From contig NZ_CP015520.1 of the NCBI RefSeq assembly GCF_001647085.1, positions 682,001-746,000 of the forward strand: a DNA stretch of 64,000 nucleotides. The letters are read 5' to 3'. The stretch is from Thermococcus piezophilus (GTDB lineage: Archaea; Methanobacteriota_B; Thermococci; Thermococcales; Thermococcaceae). The notes under the pieces were generated by a model. The model ran no database searches. It had not been told where the DNA came from and worked only from the letters and a program-made list of their open reading frames with translations. A program made the position numbers and the translations under genes. This document shows, piece by piece, positions 36,067 to 44,023 of the stretch (its first letter is position 1; each line of letters opens with the position of its first letter).

Positions 36067-36815
36067 AACAGCGTCGTTTGCCTGCCCTTAGCTACGCTTT
36101 CCCTCTTGGGCGGCTGAACCCGTCTGAATTCCAGACCTTCTTTTTCAAGGAGCTTCTTAGCGCCAGAGGTAAGCGAAGGTGCGACGAGAATTCCCCTGAC
36201 GGCTGGGTGCTCAGCCCTCAAAGCCTCAACGTAGCGCTTGAGCTGACTCACCGCGTGGAGGTCTGCCCTCCTGCGCTTGAGCTCCAGAACCACGAGGTTG
36301 CCCTCCCTATCCCTTCCAAGGATGTCCACTATGCCGTGGCCAATGGACTTCTCGCGGAAGAGGGGCCTGAAGCCAGGCTCAATTAGCTCGGGGTTTTTGA
36401 ATATCATCTCCGCCATCTCAGCCTCGCTGCCGGTTAATGCCAGCTCCTCGTAGTCCTCGGCCTTAAAGAGAGAGGCGAGGTAAACCTCCTCCAGCTCGAC
36501 TTCAAGGATTTCTTTGGGCTTCCTTCTTACGGATCGGAGGACGATAATCCCATCGCGCTCCTCGACGGTTACGAAGCTTCCGGGCGGTTGCCAGTTGACA
36601 GGCTCACGCTTCTTGCTCTGGTGAATGAGAAAAGCACCGTCGGGCTTGACAAGTATAACCCTGTCGCCAGAACCGAGCTCGCTCTTAGCCCTGCCGTCGT
36701 AGTGAACCTTACACCGGGCAAAAATCGTCAGCATGGCCTCCTTTGATAGCGCGGAATCGATTATCCCTAGAAGCTCCTCGCGGGAGGGGTTCGTCACTGC
36801 CTTAACTTTTGACAT
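36063..36815 (-). CDS. nucS: Mismatch-specific endonuclease NucS/EndoMS
   Basis: Cuts double-stranded DNA at mismatches in a restriction-like manner, giving non-canonical mismatch repair. The N-terminal beta-sandwich (about 1-120) binds DNA. The C-terminal RecB-like nuclease domain has GHGIVDILGRDREGNLVVLE followed by LKRRRA (Asp, Glu and Lys catalytic set, about residues 162-185). The extreme C-terminus QTTLF is a PCNA-interacting peptide. At 250 residues it is full length. It is downstream of radA with a gap of about 35 bases on the same strand, an operon linking recombination and mismatch removal. Confidence 0.95.
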   Translation of the reverse strand: MSKVKAVTNPSREELLGIIDSALSKEAMLTIFARCKVHYDGRAKSELGSGDRVILVKPDGAFLIHQSKKREPVNWQPPGSFVTVEERDGIIVLRSVRRKPKEILEVELEEVYLASLFKAEDYEELALTGSEAEMAEMIFKNPELIEPGFRPLFREKSIGHGIVDILGRDREGNLVVLELKRRRADLHAVSQLKRYVEALRAEHPAVRGILVAPSLTSGAKKLLEKEGLEFRRVQPPKRESVAKGRQTTLF

Positions 36816-36850
36816 GGGAAGAGGTAAAGAAGAGGGGTTAAAAAGCTAAC

Positions 36851-37912
36851 TCAGTCCTCGACGCCCTTGTCGGTGATGCGGAATATAGCCTCTCCCTCGG
36901 GCAGGTGCGGGCTGTCTATAAGCCTGGCGACGCGCTTTCCAGCCTTGCCCTTCCTGAGGTATATCCTCAGCGTCGCGGAGTGTGCGAGTATATGACCTCC
37001 AACGGGCCTCGTCGGATCGCCGAAAAAGGCGTCAGGTTTCGCCTGGACCTGGTTGGTGACGAAGACTGCTATGTCGTAGAGGTCAGCGATGCGGTGAAGG
37101 TCTGCTAAGTGCTTTGCCAGCTTCTGCTGCCTCTCGGCAAGAGTTCCCCTTCCAATGTACTCACTTCTGAAGTGGGCCATAAGCGAATCTATGACGATCA
37201 GCTTGACGGGCCTCTCAGTCTCGGCTTTCTCCTTGATTATCTCCTCTGCCCTCTCGACAAGAAGCATCTGGTGGTTGCTGTTGAATGCCCTTGCAACATA
37301 GATGTTCTTGAGGACCTCCTCCGGATCGAGACCGCGGTTTTCAGCAATCTGCCGTATTCTCTCGGGCCTGAAAGTGTTCTCCGTGTCTATCCAGATGACT
37401 GAACCTTGAAGTCCACCTTCCTCTGGCGGAAGCTGAACCATTACTGCCAGAGTGTGGGCCAGCTGGGTCTTACCGCTTCCAAACTCACCGAAGACCTCGG
37501 TTATGGCCTGGGTTTCTATACCACCTCCGACCAGCTTATCGAGGCTCTTGCTTCCGGTGGATATCTTGCCTATGGTCCTCCGCTTTTCCATGTACTCGTC
37601 AGCGCGCATGAAGGTTCCTATGTTAGCTGCCTCTCTGGCAGCTTGGATTATCTTAAGTGCCGCCCCCTCGCTTATACCGGCTATCTCCTTAAGCTCCATC
37701 GGAGATGCAACGGCTATAGCCTCAATGCTGTCGTAGCCAGCCTCGCGGAGCTTCTCGGCAGTAGCGGGACCAACGCCAGGAAGATCCTCTAACGTTTTAA
37801 TCTCTTTCTGCTTCTTCTTGGTTGAGCTTGATGATGACTCTCCAACAACGTCGAGCTCCTCAAACTCCTCGAGCTCTTTTATTTCATCCTCAGCCTTCTT
37901 TTTCTTCGGCAT
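36851..37912 (-). CDS. radA: DNA recombinase RadA
   Basis: RecA/Rad51-family filament-forming ATPase for homologous recombination. A lysine/glutamate-rich N-terminus (about 1-40) precedes a helix-hairpin-helix domain ([20 protein letters not shown], about 45-65). The core has Walker [10 protein letters not shown], Walker [12 protein letters not shown] and the L1/L2 region [16 protein letters not shown]. No intein is present at the usual insertion site. ATG 37912 follows GGGTGAGTGGG. About 354 residues. Divergently placed relative to no gene; the potassium-channel gene lies upstream on the same strand. Confidence 0.97.
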   Translation of the reverse strand: MPKKKKAEDEIKELEEFEELDVVGESSSSSTKKKQKEIKTLEDLPGVGPATAEKLREAGYDSIEAIAVASPMELKEIAGISEGAALKIIQAAREAANIGTFMRADEYMEKRRTIGKISTGSKSLDKLVGGGIETQAITEVFGEFGSGKTQLAHTLAVMVQLPPEEGGLQGSVIWIDTENTFRPERIRQIAENRGLDPEEVLKNIYVARAFNSNHQMLLVERAEEIIKEKAETERPVKLIVIDSLMAHFRSEYIGRGTLAERQQKLAKHLADLHRIADLYDIAVFVTNQVQAKPDAFFGDPTRPVGGHILAHSATLRIYLRKGKAGKRVARLIDSPHLPEGEAIFRITDKGVED

Positions 37913-37949
37913 CCCACTCACCCGCTACGACTACCTTCCATAGGGGTAA

Positions 37950-37985
37950 AAACTAGAGGGTTATATACTTTTCTCAGGGAAATGA
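37950..37985 (-). promoter_or_regulatory. radA promoter
   Basis: Minus-strand sequence GTATATAACCC (about 37959-37969) is a strong archaeal TATA box, roughly 50 bases upstream of the radA start. A purine-rich BRE-like run (GAGAAAA) precedes it. Confidence 0.65.
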
Positions 37986-38087
37986 ACTTTTAAGATTTTG
38001 GTTCTAAAGCCAAAAGACCATCAAATTAGCCAAATTTAGCGGAGTAAGCACAGGACAATAAAGTAAAAGCCCAGAAATCCCAGGAGT

Positions 38088-39104
38088 TCAGCCTTTTCCA
38101 GTGGAAACAACACTCCTTATCACGAGCAGTTTTGCCCCTTCCGGGATGGGTTCATTGAGATTCGGTCCGAGGATAGCCCTATCAGTGTAGTAACCGACGA
38201 GGAAGTAGCCCTCCGAATAAAGCTTCTGAAACGCCTCGATGTATGGAACACCCCAGAGGTTCTTCCTTACAATAGTGGATATGTCATAGCCCCTGGAGGT
38301 GGTCGTCAGGTCATCTATGACATCAACGACTTCTGGTTCGAAGACTGAACTCGCTAAAAGTCTGCCCGCGAGGCTCCTGCTTGTTATAACCCTGTCGGCA
38401 CCTGCCTGCTTAAGCAGCTCGACGCTCTCTGGCTTCAGTGCTTCCACGAAGACTTTTGCATCAGATATGCGCTTTATCATTAGGGTTGTGAAGACAGACT
38501 TCGAGTCGTCCTCGAGGGAAAGTATCACATAGGACGCATCCCCTACCTTGGCCCTCTCAAGAGTCTCTCTATTCGTGGGATCCCCGATGAGAACCTCCAC
38601 CTCTTCCGGAAGTTCCAGTTTTTTGCGCTCCTCTTCACAGGGGAGAACAACGACTATTGGTCTTGCATCAGCATCTCCAGAGGAAATCGCCGACATGAGC
38701 TCACTCACACAGCTGGGAACGCTACTTCCCTGACCTATGATAACGTAATGTCCAGAATACCTTACGCGATGCATGCCCGTCATCCTCCTCAAAGACGATG
38801 AAATGAAATATTCAGCTAGAATGGAAACCAGGGCGGTGAAAGTCGAGATTCCAGCGACAGCGGCTATCATAGCTACTATCCGGCCGGCTTCGGTTTGGGG
38901 GATTATGTCCCCATAGCCGATCGTGGCCATGGTTATTATTGCCCAGTAGAACGCAGTAAAGAAGTCCACACCCTCCAAATACATGAACAGACCCGCAAAA
39001 GCTAACGCCAGTCCCAGAACCACAGTAGCAATTAGGAGAAGCTTGTTCCTGCTCACCCGAATCTTGAGCTTCAAGAGTCTTCTAACGAGGGGTACTGGAA
39101 TCAT
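38088..39104 (-). CDS. Potassium channel with TrkA-N (RCK) domain
   Basis: Two transmembrane helices flank a pore loop: LLLIATVVLGLALAFAGLF (about 24-42), the selectivity filter TIGYGD (about residue 66) and the second helix VAMIAAVAGISTFTALVSIL. The RCK/TrkA-N nucleotide-binding domain begins at YVIIGQGSS (about 128), and a C-terminal TrkA-C-like region follows. This is a ligand-gated K+ channel like MthK. The C-terminal residues VSTGKG are encoded by an ORB-like sequence (38095-38116). The gene flanks the replication origin, reading away from it. Confidence 0.9.
   Translation of the reverse strand: MIPVPLVRRLLKLKIRVSRNKLLLIATVVLGLALAFAGLFMYLEGVDFFTAFYWAIITMATIGYGDIIPQTEAGRIVAMIAAVAGISTFTALVSILAEYFISSSLRRMTGMHRVRYSGHYVIIGQGSSVPSCVSELMSAISSGDADARPIVVVLPCEEERKKLELPEEVEVLIGDPTNRETLERAKVGDASYVILSLEDDSKSVFTTLMIKRISDAKVFVEALKPESVELLKQAGADRVITSRSLAGRLLASSVFEPEVVDVIDDLTTTSRGYDISTIVRKNLWGVPYIEAFQKLYSEGYFLVGYYTDRAILGPNLNEPIPEGAKLLVIRSVVSTGKG
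38095..38116 (+). promoter_or_regulatory. ORB-like element at the 3' end of the potassium-channel gene
   Basis: TTTCCAGTGGAAACAACACT followed by CC: full dyad plus the AAAC extension seen in oriC elements, here inside the last codons of the channel gene, about 1.1 kb from oriC. Confidence 0.55.
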
Positions 39105-39175
39105 GTTGTACACTATCGTTGGCAGGTTTAAAAAAGTATCATTAATGCTTTGTGGTGTCCAGTAATGGAGTTAGA

Positions 39176-39194
39176 TTTCCACTGGAAACAAAGG
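39176..39194 (+). promoter_or_regulatory. Mini-ORB with short G run
   Basis: TTTCCACTGGAAACAAAGG, plus-strand orientation. Complete dyad and AAAC extension, weak G-string. Outermost element of oriC on the radA side. Confidence 0.7.
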
Positions 39195-39219
39195 TCTTTT
39201 TCGATGATTATTTGAAAGA

Positions 39220-39247
39220 CCCCCCAGAGTTTCATTTCCACTGGAAC
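39220..39247 (-). promoter_or_regulatory. Full ORB, minus orientation
   Basis: Read on the minus strand: TTCCAGTGGAAATGAAACTC then TGGGGGG. Dyad, spacer and G-string as in Orc1/Cdc6 footprints. The G-string points away from the AT-rich element. Confidence 0.85.
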
Positions 39248-39391
39248 CCAATTTTGGAGAATGGATGGATTACATGCCCGAAAAAACAGAAAGCTCCATT
39301 TATAAAGAACATTACAAACATAAAATCAACAGATTTTAAATCTGCTCTTTGAATATTTAGACTAATTTTCATGATCTTTATGAGTTTGAGA

Positions 39392-39420
39392 TTTTTTTAT
39401 GAACATTGTTCATGAAAAAA
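39392..39420. repeat. AT-rich palindrome in the unwinding element
   Basis: ATGAACA-T-TGTTCAT (39399-39413) is a perfect inverted repeat with a one-base centre, extended by seven T on the left and six A on the right with one mismatch. It lies midway between the two inverted ORBs. Confidence 0.75.
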
Positions 39421-39500
39421 TATAAATATTGGTAATTGTAAAAAGAACGGGAGAGTTTCACCAAAGATCAAGGGATAATATGGGAGTAGCCAAAGTCCGC

Positions 39501-39526
39501 CTCCACTGGAAACAGAACTCTGGGGG
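39501..39526 (+). promoter_or_regulatory. Full ORB, plus orientation
   Basis: CTCCACTGGAAACAGAACTC then TGGGGG. Same spacer and G-string as the minus-strand ORB at 39220-39247, in inverted orientation across the AT-rich region. Confidence 0.85.
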
Positions 39527-39782
39527 ACTACGAAACCGTTTAATGTTCTGTCTTGTGTTTAGTATATATGTTTACCAAAATAGTACGATTTGGAGCATTA
39601 GTGTACATTATTTTCTGCCCAAAAATGTTCATTCTGCTTTCAGTGGAAATGCCCACTTGGATGCTATTGTTCATTTTCGAATGTAAATGTTTGATGCACT
39701 ATTATGTTCTTTGACTCCTTCAGTTTCCGCTGGAACGATACCGTTATTAAGTTTCGAATCGAAAGTTCCCTTGGTGATTCCA

Positions 39783-40409
39783 GTGGAAGATATTGAGAAT
39801 CAAGTTCTCAGCTGGCTTAGGGATGGTGACGACAACGCTAAGGACATTGTGGATCTTCCCTGGGTCATAAAAAACGTCGGTCAGAACGCTTACGTTGCTG
39901 AGCATCCCCATATGCCATTTGGCCTTATCGTGATGTTCTCTAATGACTTTGTCCATCTGATAGTTCCTCTTCGTCTTGAGACCATTTCCATGACGAAAGA
40001 CGAGCGCTTGAAGATTTACCACACACTTCTCCTGCTCAATGATAGAGTCAACCTAATGAAATTCACACTCTCCGGGATGAACGATGAGATATACCTCCGT
40101 GTGGACCTCGACAAGAAATCCCTGGGTAAGGCCGAGTTCAATGATGCCTTGACGTCACTTCTGGTAGGTCTTCAATCGGCCGTCGAGGCCCTTGGCTTAG
40201 AGGAGGCCTTTGCCAGGGATGTGTTTGATCGCATTGTCTGGATGATCTTCGAGAGGCTTCAGAAAGGGGCTACACGGGAAGAACTTCTCCGCTTCCTGGT
40301 GGTTAAAGTCGGAATGCCTGAAGCCGATGCCAAACGGCTGCTCAAAGAGATATTCGAGGCCCAGGAAGAGGCTAACTCTCGTGAACTGGACAACACAATA
40401 TATCTCTGA
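39783..40409 (+). CDS. Conserved hypothetical protein between oriC and cdc6
   Basis: About 208 residues starting at GTG 39783 (SD GGTGAT at 39773-39778); a longer frame from 39687 would run through two mini-ORBs and is less likely. The protein has an alpha/beta N-terminal part (LPWVIKNVGQNAYVAEHPHM, PFGLIVMFSNDFVHLIVPLR) like a type III secretion chaperone or YbjN-like fold, and a helical C-terminus (LRFLVVKVGMPEADAKRLLK). No firm family. A mini-ORB overlaps its start, suggesting initiator-linked expression. The position between oriC and cdc6 suggests a replication link by context only. Confidence 0.7.
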   Translation: MEDIENQVLSWLRDGDDNAKDIVDLPWVIKNVGQNAYVAEHPHMPFGLIVMFSNDFVHLIVPLRLETISMTKDERLKIYHTLLLLNDRVNLMKFTLSGMNDEIYLRVDLDKKSLGKAEFNDALTSLLVGLQSAVEALGLEEAFARDVFDRIVWMIFERLQKGATREELLRFLVVKVGMPEADAKRLLKEIFEAQEEANSRELDNTIYL

Positions 40410-40449
40410 CGATTTTTCTGTTGGCCCTCTATTCTTTTTACATCCCTCT

Positions 40450-40540
40450 GTTCAACAAGGCATATAAACCCCTGAAGCTCACTACCTACGCTTTCCTCTG
40501 TATCCGGTGCTTCCTGTGGAGCACATGTTTAGCGTTCATG
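40450..40540 (+). promoter_or_regulatory. Strong orphan promoter and hairpin upstream of cdc6
   Basis: AAGGCATATAAAC (about 40457-40469) is a good BRE/TATA pair on the plus strand, about 200 bases before the cdc6 start. A hairpin with a bulged stem (GTGCTTCC / GGAGCAC, about 40509-40527) follows the expected start site. It would make either a long cdc6 leader or a small RNA. I recognise no RNA family. Confidence 0.4.
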
Positions 40541-40644
40541 ATCACAATGATGAAGTCGTATGATTTACAGTTATTGTCTTTAAAATTGTCATATGTTCCA
40601 ACTGTGATTCGGAGCTCTGTACAATAATCACGGCTGGAGCTGGA

Positions 40645-40656
40645 TTTCCAGTGGAA
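40645..40656 (+). promoter_or_regulatory. Mini-ORB at the cdc6 start
   Basis: TTTCCAGTGGAA, the complete dyad, ends 12 bases before the cdc6 start codon and overlaps the ribosome-site region. Placed to let the initiator bind its own gene. Confidence 0.65.
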
Positions 40657-40668
40657 TGGGTGGTGCTG

Positions 40669-41916
40669 ATGGACGACAATTACCTTGATTCAATCTTCGA
40701 GAAGTATCTTCATGCCAAGAAGATTTTCAAAAATAAGGAGGTTTTAAGGCATAGCTATACGCCCAGAGAGCTTCCTCACAGGCGTGAACAGATTGAGAAC
40801 CTTGCGCACATTCTCGTTCCGGTTCTTAGAGGTGAAACTCCTTCCAACGTTTTCGTCTACGGCAAAACCGGTACTGGTAAGACCGTCACCATAAAGTTCG
40901 TCACAGAGGAGCTGAAGAAGATATCCCAAAAGTACAACGTTCCCGTTGATGTTATCTATGTCAACTGTGAGATAGTCGACACACAGTACCGTGTTCTTGC
41001 CAACATAGTGAACCACTTCCGCGAGGAGAGTGGCGTTGAAGTTCCGCTCGTAGGATGGCCGACCGATGAGGTGTACTCCAAGCTCAAGGTGGTCATAGAT
41101 GCCAAAGAGCGCTTCGTCATCATAGTCCTCGATGAGATTGACAAACTCATCAAAAAGAGCGGTGACGATATTCTTTACTCTCTCACGAGGATAAACACCG
41201 AACTTCACCGGGCGAAGGTTAGCATAATTGGCATATCCAACGACCTCAAGTTCAAGGACTACCTGGACCCGCGCGTTCTTTCAAGTCTAAGCGAGGAGGA
41301 GGTTGTCTTCCCACCTTACGACGCCAATCAGCTGCGGGATATACTCATGCAGCGTGCTAAGGATGCCTTTAACGAAGGTGTTCTCGATGACAGTGTAGTT
41401 CCCCTCTGTGCTGCCTTGGCAGCCCGCGAGCACGGTGATGCAAGGCGCGCCCTTGACCTGCTCCGCGTCGCTGGAGAAATAGCCGAGCGCGAAGGGGCGA
41501 GCAAGGTAACCGAGCGCCACGTCTGGAAGGCCCAAGAGAAGATAGAGCAGGACACCATGGAGGAGGTCATAAAGACCCTTCCGCTCCACTCAAAGGTTCT
41601 CCTCTATGCTATCGTTCTCCTGGACGAGAACGGCGAGCTGCCCGCAAACACTGGCGACGTCTATTCTGTCTACAAGTCCCTCTGCGACCACATAGACCTT
41701 GAACCGCTAACTCAGAGGCGCGTGAGTGATTTAATAAATGAACTAGATATGCTCGGCATCATAAACGCCAAGGTCGTCAGCAAGGGCCGCTATGGTAGAA
41801 CCAAGGAGATAAGGCTCAACGTAACTCCTTATAAGGTCAAGAACATATACCGTCATGATCACCAGCTCCAGACGGTGCTCACTATAAGCATGTCCCGCCA
41901 GAGGAGGTTGCTCTGA
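40669..41916 (+). CDS. cdc6: Origin-recognition/initiator protein Orc1/Cdc6
   Basis: AAA+ ATPase that binds ORB elements and loads MCM. The N-terminal segment HSYTPRELPHRREQIENLA is the initiator-specific motif. Walker A is GKTGTGKTVT (about 69-78), Walker B is FVIIVLDEIDKL, sensor 1 is SIIGISNDL and sensor 2 is GDARRALDLLRVAGEI. The C-terminal winged helix (about 320-400) binds ORB. I chose ATG 40669, preceded by GGTGGTG, over GTG 40651; this gives 415 residues, the expected length. The stop overlaps the DP1 start (TGATG), so cdc6, DP1 and DP2 form one operon. Confidence 0.96.
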   Translation: MDDNYLDSIFEKYLHAKKIFKNKEVLRHSYTPRELPHRREQIENLAHILVPVLRGETPSNVFVYGKTGTGKTVTIKFVTEELKKISQKYNVPVDVIYVNCEIVDTQYRVLANIVNHFREESGVEVPLVGWPTDEVYSKLKVVIDAKERFVIIVLDEIDKLIKKSGDDILYSLTRINTELHRAKVSIIGISNDLKFKDYLDPRVLSSLSEEEVVFPPYDANQLRDILMQRAKDAFNEGVLDDSVVPLCAALAAREHGDARRALDLLRVAGEIAEREGASKVTERHVWKAQEKIEQDTMEEVIKTLPLHSKVLLYAIVLLDENGELPANTGDVYSVYKSLCDHIDLEPLTQRRVSDLINELDMLGIINAKVVSKGRYGRTKEIRLNVTPYKVKNIYRHDHQLQTVLTISMSRQRRLL

Positions 41917-44021
41917 TGGGTCTGATTGAGGATTTAATGGCTAACAACTATCTAATCACTCCGTCGGCCTATTACCTCCTTGTTGATGGCTATAAGAAGG
42001 ACTTTACTCTCGCTGAGCTCATCAAGTTCGCCAAGACAAGGGGTACCTTTGTAATAGACTCCACCGTCGCCAGGGAGTTTCTCATGGAGAAGGGCATGGC
42101 TCCATTGGAAAGTTCGATCTCTTCTTCTGCAGAATTCCACCCCCATGTTGAAGAGCAAACTTCAGAAGATATGGCTTCTGAAGCTGAAATGCTTGTTGAA
42201 ACGCCTGGAACTATCGACTCGTCTGCTGTGGATGGAGAAATACTCGAACTGACAACTGTGGCTGCTGTTCATAGTGCTGACGAAGGAACGTCTATTTCCA
42301 CTGGAACCTCCTCTGAAAGCGGGGGTGATATGTCTGAAATGGGCCTGTTGGGGCAAGAAGAGCCCAACTTTTCTGGGGGGGAGAGTTATATTTCCACTGG
42401 AACTCTGGGGGAATCCCCCTTTATAGGTGACTCTGAATCTGAAACCGAAGTCATGGAGGCCTCCATTTCTGAGGTTGCTGATGAAACCCTTCCAGTGGAA
42501 GGGGGGCTTTCAGTCGAAGAGGCTCCGACTGGAAACGACAATGGCAATGTCCCCAGCTACGTGAGCAGTGAGGAGGCCGATAACGGCGTCAAGCCGGGGA
42601 TAGTCTACGGTGACTATGGTGTTCCGATAGCCTACGTCGAGGAGGTTCCTGAAGAAGAGAAGAGCTATTCAGTCTATTCTGCCTTTAGGATATCTCCAAA
42701 GGAAGGCTTCTACTACAGGGCCAAAGAGATTCCAGAGGATTATGAAATTGCCTTCGATGTCAAGGACGCCAAGTTCACCATTCCGAAGGCCAAGGACGCC
42801 CGGGGCAAGGAGGGGGAGATAATAATCAAGGTCTATGCGGACTACTTCAGGAGCAGGCTCAAGAAGATGCGCCGTATTCTTCGCGAGAATCCGGAGATAG
42901 GCAGTGTAATAGACATAGCCAAGCTAAGTTACGTTAGAACCGATGATGACGTCACGATAATCGGCCTCGTGAACTCTAAAAGGGAGACTGCTAAGGGTTT
43001 CATGTTCGAGGTTGAGGACAACACGGGAATAATCAAGGTCTTCATAAACCGCAACAACGAGGACTCGAAGAAGTTCTTCGAGATAATGCCCGACGCTGTG
43101 GTGGCCTTCAAGGGTCGCTACTCTGGAATGGGCATCTTCTTCGCGGATAAGATTTACCTGCCGGACGTTCCAAAGTTCAAGCGCGAAAAGCCTCCCCTTG
43201 AGGAAAAGGTCTACGCTGTTCTGCTCAGTGACGTCCACGTCGGAAGCAATAAGTTCTGCGAGAAAGCCTTTATGCGCTTCCTCGAGTGGCTCAACGGAGA
43301 TGTCAACAACAGGGCCGAGGAGGAGCTCGTGAGCCGGATTAAGTACATGATAATCGCTGGCGACGTCGTTGATGGCATAGGCATCTATCCCGGCCAGTAC
43401 AACGAGCTTGCTATTCCTGACATTTTCGATCAGTACGAGGCTTTGGCGAACCTCCTCTCCAACGTGCCGGACCATATAACAATGTTTATTGGCCCGGGCA
43501 ACCACGATGCGGCCAGAACGGCCCTTCCTCAGCCGGGCTTTTACGAAGAATATGCCAGACCTCTCCTTAAGCTCAAGAACGCGGTCATAATAAGCAATCC
43601 TGCGGTGGTAAGGCTTCATGGCAGGGACTTTCTCATAGCTCACGGAAGGGGGATAGAGGACGTCGTCAGCTTTATCCCGAACAGAACCCATCACAGGCCT
43701 GCGGAGGCAATGCTCGACCTCCTCAAGCTCCGCCACCTTGCACCAACCTTCGGTGAGAAGGTGCCAATAGCTCCGGATCCGGAAGATACCCTTGTCATAG
43801 AGAGCGTTCCAGACCTCTTCCAGGCTGGCCACGTCCATGTTATGCAGTATAAGATTTACAACGGCGTCTTTTTGATAAACACCGGCACATGGCAGGCCCA
43901 GACGGAGTTCCAGAAGATGGTGAACATCGTTCCTACCCCGGCAAGGGTTCCAATAATCGATGTGGAAACCGCCCGTTTGAGGGCCGTTGTGAACTTTGAC
44001 CAGTACTGTGAGGGTGTTTGA
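41916..44021 (+). CDS. polB: DNA polymerase D small subunit DP1 (3'-5' exonuclease)
   Basis: Proofreading subunit of the archaeal replicative polymerase PolD, 701 residues. The N-terminal domain (about 1-65) is followed by an acidic, Ser/Glu-rich linker (about 70-215), an OB-fold region (about 325-395) and a calcineurin-like phosphoesterase domain with LLSDVHVGS, IAGDVVDGIG, GPGNHDAAR and IAHGRG as metal-binding motifs. It overlaps cdc6 and ends two bases before the DP2 start. The linker coding sequence contains three ORB-like elements (42295-42507), which is unusual. Confidence 0.96.
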   Translation: MGLIEDLMANNYLITPSAYYLLVDGYKKDFTLAELIKFAKTRGTFVIDSTVAREFLMEKGMAPLESSISSSAEFHPHVEEQTSEDMASEAEMLVETPGTIDSSAVDGEILELTTVAAVHSADEGTSISTGTSSESGGDMSEMGLLGQEEPNFSGGESYISTGTLGESPFIGDSESETEVMEASISEVADETLPVEGGLSVEEAPTGNDNGNVPSYVSSEEADNGVKPGIVYGDYGVPIAYVEEVPEEEKSYSVYSAFRISPKEGFYYRAKEIPEDYEIAFDVKDAKFTIPKAKDARGKEGEIIIKVYADYFRSRLKKMRRILRENPEIGSVIDIAKLSYVRTDDDVTIIGLVNSKRETAKGFMFEVEDNTGIIKVFINRNNEDSKKFFEIMPDAVVAFKGRYSGMGIFFADKIYLPDVPKFKREKPPLEEKVYAVLLSDVHVGSNKFCEKAFMRFLEWLNGDVNNRAEEELVSRIKYMIIAGDVVDGIGIYPGQYNELAIPDIFDQYEALANLLSNVPDHITMFIGPGNHDAARTALPQPGFYEEYARPLLKLKNAVIISNPAVVRLHGRDFLIAHGRGIEDVVSFIPNRTHHRPAEAMLDLLKLRHLAPTFGEKVPIAPDPEDTLVIESVPDLFQAGHVHVMQYKIYNGVFLINTGTWQAQTEFQKMVNIVPTPARVPIIDVETARLRAVVNFDQYCEGV
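42295..42306. promoter_or_regulatory. ORB-like dyad inside DP1 (element 1)
   Basis: TTTCCACTGGAA within the linker coding region, read as Ile-Ser-Thr-Gly. Complete dyad, no G-string. Confidence 0.5.
42391..42412 (+). promoter_or_regulatory. ORB-like element inside DP1 (element 2)
   Basis: TTTCCACTGGAACTCTGGGG then GA: dyad followed by the same CTCTGGGGGA end as the oriC ORB at 39501, with a shortened spacer. A second G run (TTCTGGGGGG) lies just upstream. Confidence 0.6.
42490..42507 (+). promoter_or_regulatory. ORB-like element inside DP1 (element 3)
   Basis: TTCCAGTGGAAGGGGGGC: dyad joined directly to a run of six G. A partial dyad (CCGACTGGAAAC) follows at about 42525-42536. Confidence 0.55.
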
Positions 44022-44023
44022 CA

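Larger units (their letters stand above)
39114..39782. other. oriC: Replication origin oriC
   Basis: A 670-bp intergenic region upstream of cdc6 with no convincing gene. It contains full ORB elements in opposite orientation at 39220-39247 (minus) and 39501-39526 (plus), flanking a very AT-rich stretch (39290-39440). Shorter elements lie at 39176-39194, 39638-39653, 39723-39736 and 39778-39788. The AT stretch holds a long palindrome (39392-39420) fitting a DNA-unwinding element. The arrangement agrees with mapped Pyrococcus origins next to cdc6: Orc1/Cdc6 bound to inverted ORBs would open the duplex between them. Confidence 0.9.

Noticed and set aside
39687-39782. N-terminal extension of the gene between oriC and cdc6, from ATG 39687
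   Set aside because: It would run through two mini-ORBs and a TATA-like sequence; GTG 39783 with GGTGAT upstream is a better start.
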